From Balneolales bacterium (GTDB lineage: Bacteria; Bacteroidota; Rhodothermia; Balneolales; Balneolaceae), in contig JAURMN010000004.1 in assembly GCA_030830725.1 (NCBI GenBank), positions 1 through 13,662 of the forward strand: DNA of 13,662 nt, in the 5' to 3' direction. The notes under the pieces were generated by a model, which saw only the letters and a program-made list of their open reading frames with translations, was not told the DNA's origin and made no database searches. The translations under genes and the position numbers were made by a program. Below, one piece after another: positions 1-6,319 of this stretch (positions are counted from its first letter, which is position 1; the number at the start of each line of letters is the position of its first letter).

Positions 1-36
1 AGATAGGATTAATAAGTGGTTGTATGGAAATAAAAT

Positions 37-41
37 GAGGA
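37..41 (+). promoter_or_regulatory. Ribosome binding site of the methionine gamma-lyase-like gene
   Basis: GAGGA lies four bases before the ATG at 46. It is a recognisable Shine-Dalgarno sequence and supports that start, although the spacing is slightly short. Most other plus-strand genes in this window lack such a site. Confidence 0.55.
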
Positions 42-45
42 CATA

Positions 46-1272
46 ATGAGCTCAAAAAACTCTAAAGAACACGGGTTTGACACCCTTTGTTCACACGTAG
101 ATCATCCTGCAGCAGATCCTTATGGATCTCACAACATGCCCCTATATCAAACATCGACGTTTCGCTTCGAAACCGTTGAAGCCGGTGCAAAATTTTTCAG
201 CAAAGAAGAGGGTGGAGCCACCCATTGTTACTCTCGATTGGGTAATCCGACAGTTCAGCAGTTGGAAAAAGCAATGGCCGATTTAGAGGCATTTGGTACC
301 GGAGAGAAGTTGGAGTGCCTGATGTTCGGTTCCGGAATGGCTGCGATTTCTACTGGACTGATGGCCCTGGGAAGGGGAAAGACCATTTTAAGTCAAGACG
401 CCCTCTATGGCGGGACATCGTATGTACTCAGAGGACAGGCCGAGGCATATGGAATTCACATGCTTTACGCGGATGGAACAAAGCCTGAACAATTCGAAGC
501 CTTGCTAAAGAATCCAGGAAAGGGTGTACCAGCGATTTCATTGGTGTATTTGGAAGCAGTGTCGAATCCGACCATGCGCTTAACTGATATTCGCCGTATT
601 TCAGAGATCGCCCATACGCATGGAGCACACGTGATGGTAGATAATACCTTTGGCACTCCGTACCACATTCAACCATTGGCTCTTGGGGCGGATGTCGTGG
701 CTTATTCCACAACCAAATACCAGGGGGGTCATGGCACGATCATTGGGGGTGCTTTGGTGGCCCGCAAAGGATTTATGACCAAACATCCGGTTAATGAGTT
801 GCGCAAAAACTTTGGGGGGATTGCCGGGCCTTTTGACGCCTGGTTGACACTCAATGGTCTTAAAACCCTTGCGCTTCGCATGAAAAAACATGCAGAAAAC
901 GCTTCGAAAGTGGCCGAATGGCTCGAAAAACAGCCTCAAGTAGAAAAAGTGTGGTATCCAGGTCTATCCTCCCACCCTGATCACGCGCTCGCCAAAACGA
1001 TGATGAAGAATGGATTTGGCGGAATGATCTCTTTTGAATTGAAGGGTGGGTTCCAGGCTGGTGTGAAGATGATGGAAACGGTAGAGATTTGTACGCTAGC
1101 CGTAAGTCTCGGATCAGTGGATTCCCTAATTCAGCATCCGGCATCGATGACGCATGCCGGAGTGGCAAAAGATGTTCGTGAAGCGACGGGTATTACAGAA
1201 GGATTGGTGCGACTCTCTGTCGGAATTGAGGATGCTGATGATTTGATTGCAGATCTGGCTAAAGGATTATGA
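46..1272 (+). CDS. Methionine gamma-lyase-like PLP enzyme (Cys/Met metabolism family)
   Basis: A 408-residue fold-type I PLP enzyme of the Cys/Met metabolism family, close to the usual ~400 residues and apparently complete. Seen directly: the phosphate-binding YSR of the neighbouring subunit (Tyr62, Arg64) followed by LGNPT; LYGGT with Tyr121 as the probable ring-stacking/acid residue; Asp199 in VDNTFGTP, which contacts the PLP nitrogen; and Lys224 in STTKYQGGHG as the Schiff-base lysine. The C-terminal part (SLIQHPASMTH, then EGLVRLSVGIED) resembles methionine gamma-lyases more than cystathionine enzymes. The expected reaction is methionine to methanethiol, 2-oxobutyrate and ammonia in the cytoplasm. 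The residue matching the substrate-shaping Cys116 of pseudomonad methionine gamma-lyase is Gly123 here, so substrate may differ. Cystathionine gamma-lyase or O-acetylhomoserine sulfhydrylase activity cannot be excluded. The gene stands alone; the next gene is convergent. Confidence 0.85.
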   Translation: MSSKNSKEHGFDTLCSHVDHPAADPYGSHNMPLYQTSTFRFETVEAGAKFFSKEEGGATHCYSRLGNPTVQQLEKAMADLEAFGTGEKLECLMFGSGMAAISTGLMALGRGKTILSQDALYGGTSYVLRGQAEAYGIHMLYADGTKPEQFEALLKNPGKGVPAISLVYLEAVSNPTMRLTDIRRISEIAHTHGAHVMVDNTFGTPYHIQPLALGADVVAYSTTKYQGGHGTIIGGALVARKGFMTKHPVNELRKNFGGIAGPFDAWLTLNGLKTLALRMKKHAENASKVAEWLEKQPQVEKVWYPGLSSHPDHALAKTMMKNGFGGMISFELKGGFQAGVKMMETVEICTLAVSLGSVDSLIQHPASMTHAGVAKDVREATGITEGLVRLSVGIEDADDLIADLAKGL

Positions 1273-1289
1273 GGGATTTAATTATTTTT

Positions 1290-1306
1290 AATCTCATAAA
1301 GAGATT
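1290..1306. terminator. Weak hairpin between convergent genes
   Basis: AATCTC, a five-base loop ATAAA, and GAGATT form a perfect 6-bp stem in the gap between the plus-strand lyase (stop at 1272) and the minus-strand TPM gene (stop at 1350). Neither side is followed by a clear T run, so a classical intrinsic terminator is not established. Position is the main argument. Confidence 0.25.
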
Positions 1307-1349
1307 GTAAGGCAATAAGATAAAACCCATGACTTCTAGTATTTTTTAA

Positions 1350-2195
1350 TTACCAGCCCCCGCCGGCTCCTGCGCCACCAGAGCCAAAACCGCCCGAGCC
1401 ACCGAAGCTACCACCACTGCTAAATCCACCTGAGCTAAAACTTCCTGATCCACGTCCTCTACTTGAGCCACCCATGGATCCGATTCCACCAATCCAGATC
1501 GAATCTGTTACAAGCTGATCTCGGCGTGATCCATAAATTCCACTTGATCCAATTGTGTGTCCTTTCTGAGCTCTAGAAATGGCCCGAATTACTTCAATTC
1601 CAATTACTAAAGCCAGGAAGATTACAAACACCACAATGGACGATCTGGAATTGGATTCTTCTTCTCCTATCCCTTTAAATTCGCCGGCCGAAGCCGCCAT
1701 TAAGATCGAAACCGCTTCAGAAAGTCCATCAAAATAGACCTCTTGGCGAAAAGCGGGTCGCAAAACATCCTGCACAATCCGTCCTGCCAGTGCATCCGGT
1801 ATCGCCCCTTCCAGTCCATATCCGACCTCGATCTGCAGTTGACGATCCTCCAAGGCTGCAAGGATCAAAACCCCATTATAGCGTTCATCATCCCACATCC
1901 GCCAGGAATTGAACAATTCCGAGGCTACTTCTTCTCTGGGGAGTCCGCGTAAGTCCTTCAAAATGGCGATCGCTATTACATTACTTGTGGAATCCCGAAA
2001 TGCAGAGAGCCGATTTTCTAAAGTAGTTCGTTCGGTTATTGTAAAAATACCGACCTCATCCGTGACAAAACCCGAAGGTCTTTCCGGAAGTGTGGATTGC
2101 GCAGAGAGGGATAGCACAGCGCTGTTCGTAAGAATAAACACGATGGTAAACAGGAGGGGAATGTGCAGCCGTAATAGGCGTTCATAGCGTTTCAT
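1350..2195 (-). CDS. Secreted/membrane TPM-domain (YgcG-like) protein with Gly/Ser-rich tail
   Basis: A 281-residue exported TPM-domain protein. Residues 1-32 form a signal peptide (basic start, hydrophobic core 12-31, SAQS around the likely cleavage site). The TPM domain spans about 37-170, with the characteristic FVTDEVGIF near 43-51, YNGVLILAAL at 106-115, VGYGLEGAIPDA at 124-135 and a conserved Arg-containing helix after it. A single transmembrane helix lies at about 186-204. The last ~45 residues are almost all Gly and Ser and end in GAGGGW, a tail typical of YgcG-like proteins. The domain was first described as the TLP18.3/Psb32/MOLO-1 family; some plant members have phosphatase activity, but the bacterial role is unclear. 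The predicted topology places the TPM domain outside the membrane and the tail inside. It is the last gene of a lemA-TPM-TPM unit; its start overlaps the previous stop by one base (TAATG), implying translational coupling. Confidence 0.85.
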   Translation of the reverse strand: MKRYERLLRLHIPLLFTIVFILTNSAVLSLSAQSTLPERPSGFVTDEVGIFTITERTTLENRLSAFRDSTSNVIAIAILKDLRGLPREEVASELFNSWRMWDDERYNGVLILAALEDRQLQIEVGYGLEGAIPDALAGRIVQDVLRPAFRQEVYFDGLSEAVSILMAASAGEFKGIGEEESNSRSSIVVFVIFLALVIGIEVIRAISRAQKGHTIGSSGIYGSRRDQLVTDSIWIGGIGSMGGSSRGRGSGSFSSGGFSSGGSFGGSGGFGSGGAGAGGGW

Positions 2196-2668
2196 TAAGC
2201 ATCCTCCATCCCTCTGGAAATCTCATTGGATAGCTCATCCGGATTGGCTTTTGAATTCGATTCAGCTGCTGAACCAATCAAAGGAAAAAGAACTTTTAAT
2301 TCACTTGAAATTTCGGTAATAATCTGTTGTATACCAATAAAATAACTACCTTCTTTAAAGTGTGATAATAAACGTTCCAACTCATCATCCCAAAACGTTT
2401 TTACCACCTTTGAGGCAATTCCCTGATCTCCATAAACAGCCGCTTTATGGTCACCGAAAGCGATATAGATCAAGATACCGTTTTGCCGCTCGGTCTGATG
2501 CATTCCAAGTTTGACGAATATCGCTTGCGCTCGGGCCAAAGGGTCTCCAGGGCACTTCATTTCCACATGTAGCCGAATCTCTCCGGTCGTTTCCTGTTCT
2601 GCGTTGTGAATCAGCTCGACCAGTTTTTTTTCTTCCACGAGGGAGAGGAAATCCGTGATCTTTTTCAT
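2195..2668 (-). CDS. Cytoplasmic TPM-domain protein
   Basis: A 157-residue TPM-domain protein without signal peptide or membrane helix. The TPM core runs from about 8 to 130 and includes ETTGEIRLHVE (26-36), RQNGILIYIAFGDHKAAVYGD (61-81) and a C-terminal amphipathic helix region near 105-128. The last ~25 residues are polar and probably disordered. It is the middle gene of the lemA operon. Its ATG overlaps the lemA stop (ATGA, 2665-2668), and its own stop overlaps the next ATG. The pairing of a soluble and an exported TPM protein behind LemA recurs in Bacteroidota from general knowledge, and suggests the three act together at the envelope. No enzymatic function is claimed. Confidence 0.82.
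   Translation of the reverse strand: MKKITDFLSLVEEKKLVELIHNAEQETTGEIRLHVEMKCPGDPLARAQAIFVKLGMHQTERQNGILIYIAFGDHKAAVYGDQGIASKVVKTFWDDELERLLSHFKEGSYFIGIQQIITEISSELKVLFPLIGSAAESNSKANPDELSNEISRGMEDA
2203..2207 (-). promoter_or_regulatory. Ribosome binding site of the exported TPM gene
   Basis: On the minus strand GGAGG sits about seven bases before the ATG at 2195 and lies inside the end of the preceding TPM gene. This gives the downstream gene its own initiation site in addition to coupling through the TAATG overlap. Confidence 0.55.
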
Positions 2669-3270
2669 CCTTCACTGGTGTCAGATCCGAAATTCACCAC
2701 TGGAGCCTGATCAGCCCCCTCACGAGCCTCGAAATACGCTTTACGTTCAAACCCTAACATATTCGCAAATAGGCTTGCTGGAAAGCGACGAATCGAGGTA
2801 TTAAACACCTGAGCCGCTTGATTAAAGCGCATTCGCTCTGTCGTTATACGATTTTCAGTTCCTTCAAGCTGTGTCTGTAAATCGCGGAAATTTTGAGTAG
2901 CCTGAATCTCGGGATATCGTTCTACAGTAACCAAAAGGCGAGAGAGAGCTCCGGATAACTGGTCTTGCGCCTGCTGAAATTGTGCAAATACTTCTGAGTT
3001 ATTTAAATCACCCGGGTTGATGTTGATTGACGTTGCTTGGCTTCGAGCTTCAATCACCTGTGTGAGCGTTTCCTGCTCAAAATTAGCTGCTCCTTGCACG
3101 GTGCTGACCAGATTTGGAATTAGGTCTAATCGACGTTGATATTGATTTTCCACCTGCGCCCAAGCCTGATTGACGGTTTCTTCTTGTCCCACGAGGGAGT
3201 TATTGATGGTTATACCAAACAGTACAAGTACGAGAACCACAACGATTACCAGAATAAGTTTGAGTTTCAT
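2665..3270 (-). CDS. lemA: LemA family protein
   Basis: A 201-residue LemA family membrane protein of the usual length. A single N-terminal hydrophobic helix (about residues 5-22) anchors it, followed by a helical domain on the outside. The family signature is clear at residues 42-69, NQYQRRLDLIPNLV followed by STVQGAANFEQETL, and again near the C-terminus with NMLGFERKAYFEA. The biochemical function of LemA proteins is unknown; the fold is a long helical bundle. It opens a three-gene minus-strand unit; the stop overlaps the start of the first TPM gene by ATGA. The ATG at 3270 has no obvious Shine-Dalgarno sequence, common in Bacteroidota. The 179-base gap to the divergent HAD gene must contain promoters for both directions, but none matches a consensus well. 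Confidence 0.93.
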   Translation of the reverse strand: MKLKLILVIVVVLVLVLFGITINNSLVGQEETVNQAWAQVENQYQRRLDLIPNLVSTVQGAANFEQETLTQVIEARSQATSININPGDLNNSEVFAQFQQAQDQLSGALSRLLVTVERYPEIQATQNFRDLQTQLEGTENRITTERMRFNQAAQVFNTSIRRFPASLFANMLGFERKAYFEAREGADQAPVVNFGSDTSEG

Positions 3271-3449
3271 AATGAGAAGAGTTGAGAGTTTGGAATGAGT
3301 TTCGATAAAGTGGAATGAGATTCGCCAAAAAACGGTATTAAATTACGATTTTTACAACAAACAGTTTAAAATGGATTTAACGTTTTTTACTATTATTAGG
3401 CTTTAGTACATGAGTTGCACCAAATCATCCCGATCAAATCATTCTGCCA

Positions 3450-4175
3450 TTGAAATCACCGATCCGACCCTCCATCGTTTTCTTCGACCTCGATGATACC
3501 CTGTTGGATCACAAAAGTGCTGAAACTCGGGCTTTGCAATTTGTTCATGATGCGTTTTCTCCGATTTCTGAGGTTCCTCTGGATCAATGGATTCAATCCT
3601 ATAAAATGATTAACAAGGGACTTTGGGATTTATACGGAGCTGGCAAAATCACCCGAAAGGAGTTACACTATCGCAGATTCTATGAGCCTATGAATGCGCT
3701 CGGGGTTGGTGAGGATCTCAACAAAGAGCAGCTCAAAGAATTAGCACACATCGTTGGGAAGGATTATATGCTTAATTATCGACATCACTGGGAGTGGATT
3801 CCGGGAGCAAAAGAGGCGTACGATCAAATTCAGGAGCATTTTCCGACAGGGATTCTAACCAATGGGTTTGCGGAGACACAACGACTAAAAATGGATTATT
3901 TTCAGCTCTGGGATACGGCGGAAAGAGTAGTAATCTCAGAGGAAGTCGGGGTGATGAAACCTCATCCTAAGATTTTTAAACATGCCCAAGGCGCTTATAG
4001 GCCTGAGGATGTGCTTTACGTGGGGGATTCTTTGACAAGCGATGTTGAAGGGGGCACTGCCGCAGGATGGCGTACGGTTTGGTATGCTCCTAATGCTTCA
4101 AATTTGGAGAAACTCCAGGCTCCTGCTGAGTTGGTGATTTCTGATTTCCAAGAATTGAAGTCATGGTTATTGTAA
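3450..4175 (+). CDS. HAD-superfamily hydrolase, YjjG-like nucleotidase
   Basis: A 241-residue HAD subfamily IA phosphatase with all four motifs: FFDLDDT (nucleophile Asp13, acid/base Asp15), ILTNG (Thr137), the motif III Lys170 in GVMKP, and GDSLTSD (Asp193, Asp198). Residues ~20-120 form a helical C1 cap. Cap size and NGF after motif II resemble YjjG-type noncanonical pyrimidine nucleotidases, which dephosphorylate modified nucleoside monophosphates; other small phosphate esters are possible. The start is TTG at 3450. The frame is closed by TGA at 3411-3413, and no ATG or GTG falls between that stop and the catalytic strand, so a rare start codon is required (CTG at 3444 is the nearest alternative). 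No Shine-Dalgarno sequence is visible. It is divergent from lemA, and the following gene is 242 bases away, so it is probably transcribed alone. Confidence 0.85.
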   Translation: MKSPIRPSIVFFDLDDTLLDHKSAETRALQFVHDAFSPISEVPLDQWIQSYKMINKGLWDLYGAGKITRKELHYRRFYEPMNALGVGEDLNKEQLKELAHIVGKDYMLNYRHHWEWIPGAKEAYDQIQEHFPTGILTNGFAETQRLKMDYFQLWDTAERVVISEEVGVMKPHPKIFKHAQGAYRPEDVLYVGDSLTSDVEGGTAAGWRTVWYAPNASNLEKLQAPAELVISDFQELKSWLL

Positions 4176-4271
4176 AGCAAAATCAGAGCACTTAGTTAAG
4201 GTCAATAATTTCTTTGAAGACACGTTCTTAAAAGAAGATGGAGTGTAAAAAGTTATGTATAAACGACTAAG

Positions 4272-4346
4272 GTTTAATACATTTCGTTGATGGATATACT
4301 GGCATTGCATCTTCATATTTTTGATTTTGAATTAAAGTTTAATACA
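4272..4346 (+). repeat. Two copies of GTTTAATACA in the lipoprotein upstream region
   Basis: The ten-base word GTTTAATACA occurs at 4272-4281 and again at 4337-4346, 65 bases apart, in the 242-base gap before the lipoprotein gene. Similar repeated words can be regulator sites, but the region is AT-rich and chance is a fair explanation. The rest of the gap shows nothing recognisable. Confidence 0.3.
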
Positions 4347-4417
4347 CCATTACCCATTTCCAATCCGATTTTTCAGCTACTTCAAACAAAGACTCTCATC
4401 TAAATCGCCATCCTGCT

Positions 4418-6175
4418 ATGAATCGATTTCACAATTCTACATTTGCCTCAATCATTCTTTTCATGTTCGCTGTCTCGTGTAATACGACTCCATTGGAAGA
4501 CGCTTTAGATAATTTCGGAATAGTGATTGAACTACCCGAAATCGAAACAGAACTGAGTTTTCAGCTTTTGGATGCAACGACAGGTGAACTTATTGAGCAA
4601 CCAGTCGAAATCACGTTTTTTGGAGATAAGAACGGCGATACTAAATTCGTAGACATGTATTCCGATGAGATTAGCGAGTTTACCACAAATACAGGCTTTA
4701 TGAATATCGGAGTTGAAAATGGGGCTTCCATTTCTGAAGCTTCGCCGATCGTGATGGGTGTGACAATGAAGGCGGATGGATATAAAGAGCAAACCTCAGC
4801 AATCGAAATTAGAAAAACTGGACTGAATTATTTTGTAATGGAATTGATTCCATTGTCAAATCCTCCTGTGGGGATCAGCATAGTGAAGGAAATTTTGGTC
4901 AATGTGGTTGCGAATGGTGTCTTAAACGAGGATTTAATTCTATCTGCATCAGAGGAGACAGGACCGCTTACACCAACAATTGGGCTTAGTTTACCGAAAG
5001 GAACAGTACTTAAAGATGCGAACGGGACTCCATTAAGTGGTCAATTGTCCGCAGAGGTTGTGATTTACAATCCGTCAGTCCCTGACGTGATGAGACTTGC
5101 AAGCCCGACCTTATTTCAAGATACTGACTCAGCAAGGGTAATTTATGGAATATGGGAAACCAGAGTGATGGATCAGAGTGGGCGTTTGGCGACTTCGATG
5201 GAGTTGCCGGCAGCATTTCGGAATACAACATGTTTTGGGCCATATGGAACGTTTACTGGCGGTTTCTCGACCAGCGGGTGTGCAAAACAATTGCCTGATG
5301 CTAAGATGGGACCTATTCCAAACCCGCTATTTCAGTACCCTCTCTGGTGGTTTGGGACTCCAAATCCATCTCCACCATCGACTTTTATGATCGTTGAGTT
5401 TGAGCCTGTTTCCACACTTCCGGGTTGGACTGGAGGGCAGTACGGTTGGTTATCGGATTTTGAGTTTGAGGCGTGTGTGCTAGGTTTGGCATCCTTTGGT
5501 CAAAACCAATCCTGTTCTGGTCCAAGCCCCTCAAACACGACAATGGTCTCTCAAAAATCAGCGACGAAAGATATCACGGTGAATATCTCCCGAAATGGGC
5601 ACACGAGTCCATTGAGAGTGACCATGACCTCTAAAGGAGGTTACTCAGAGATGACAGAAGTAGTCGAGGGATCTTCTTTTATTTTTACCAAAACCCACGC
5701 ACCTGTTACAGACGAGGATTATACAGTACAAGTTCAGATTGCGGCCCTCCCAGGTGAAGCGATTACCAAAGCGATCAGTAGAAGTGAGTACCAAACTGGG
5801 CAAGTCAATATTTCTTTACCCGCTGCGTCCTCATCTTTGATTGATGCGTCTTTGAAAGTGAATTTGCAGTGTTCCAATCCAGATGAAAATCCTTTGGTTA
5901 CAGATATACCAACAGCTACTTTCTATTATAGAATGGCCGCATCAGATGCAGGAGGTGGATACAATCCATGGAGACCTACCTCAGACATCACGTTCACTCA
6001 AGGTTCTCCCATTAGATTTCTAACGGGGGGTAATACTACCCTCAAAGGGGTCGTTGCATCCAAAAGATATGCAATGAAGCTCGTCTACAATGATGAAGTG
6101 ATTGAGCGAGAGGTGCTGATCAATGGCGCACTAGTCGAGTACACTGAGAATTTAGAAGAGGACATTTGCCAGTAA
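4418..6175 (+). CDS. Large lipoprotein of unknown function with beta-sandwich-like domains
   Basis: A 585-residue predicted lipoprotein. Residues 1-20 form a signal peptide with a hydrophobic stretch at 10-19, followed by AVSC with Cys21 as the lipidation site. The first ~100 mature residues (about 45-145, LSFQLLDATTGELIEQPVEI and so on) look like a carboxypeptidase-regulatory/Ig-like beta domain. A second block around 155-260 contains LPKGTVLKDANGTPLSG, a pattern of other Bacteroidota surface proteins. A Trp/Pro/Gly-rich middle lies at 300-350, and two more beta-rich segments fill ~383-470 and ~475-585. Besides Cys21 there are exactly six cysteines (272/288, 353/366, 485/584), an even number that suggests up to three disulfides after export. 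No catalytic motif was seen. It is probably anchored in the outer membrane; function is not recognised. The ATG at 4418 has no Shine-Dalgarno sequence, but the signal peptide begins directly there. Confidence 0.72.
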   Translation: MNRFHNSTFASIILFMFAVSCNTTPLEDALDNFGIVIELPEIETELSFQLLDATTGELIEQPVEITFFGDKNGDTKFVDMYSDEISEFTTNTGFMNIGVENGASISEASPIVMGVTMKADGYKEQTSAIEIRKTGLNYFVMELIPLSNPPVGISIVKEILVNVVANGVLNEDLILSASEETGPLTPTIGLSLPKGTVLKDANGTPLSGQLSAEVVIYNPSVPDVMRLASPTLFQDTDSARVIYGIWETRVMDQSGRLATSMELPAAFRNTTCFGPYGTFTGGFSTSGCAKQLPDAKMGPIPNPLFQYPLWWFGTPNPSPPSTFMIVEFEPVSTLPGWTGGQYGWLSDFEFEACVLGLASFGQNQSCSGPSPSNTTMVSQKSATKDITVNISRNGHTSPLRVTMTSKGGYSEMTEVVEGSSFIFTKTHAPVTDEDYTVQVQIAALPGEAITKAISRSEYQTGQVNISLPAASSSLIDASLKVNLQCSNPDENPLVTDIPTATFYYRMAASDAGGGYNPWRPTSDITFTQGSPIRFLTGGNTTLKGVVASKRYAMKLVYNDEVIEREVLINGALVEYTENLEEDICQ

Positions 6176-6307
6176 TCGTGGATAGGTTGTGGACAAGTTA
6201 AATTGAGCCACATAGGGGAAAGCGATATATTTAAGAGGTTCGGCAAAGGTTCTGTGCCGTTCTGAGAGCCCGTATCCATCGTGAACGGGTTTGCCTGAAA
6301 CCTTTTA

Positions 6308-6317
6308 AACGATCGTT
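6308..6317. promoter_or_regulatory. Perfect 10-bp palindrome just before the purL start
   Basis: AACGATCGTT is a perfect palindrome ending two bases before the GTG start of purL, where a ribosome binding site would normally lie. It could be an operator or a small RNA hairpin, or chance. The remainder of the 144-base gap contains two short possible hairpins but no T tract and no recognised purine riboswitch. Confidence 0.25.
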
Positions 6318-6319
6318 CC

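Noticed and set aside
3271..3449. Bacteroidota-type promoters (TTTG / TAnnTTTG) between lemA and the HAD gene
   Set aside because: On the minus strand TTTG and TAATTTAA occur, but the spacing is too short and the -7 box incomplete. No plus-strand match was found.
3410..3496. A 28-codon ATG frame overlapping the start of the HAD gene
   Set aside because: It has no ribosome binding site and no recognisable sequence, and most of it lies inside the HAD coding region in another frame.
6241..6259. Hairpin CGGCA...TGCCG after the lipoprotein gene, with a second stem CCCGT...ACGGG at 6269-6289
   Set aside because: The stems are only 5 bp with loops of 9-11 bases, and no T tract follows. They do not match a known terminator or riboswitch closely enough to annotate.
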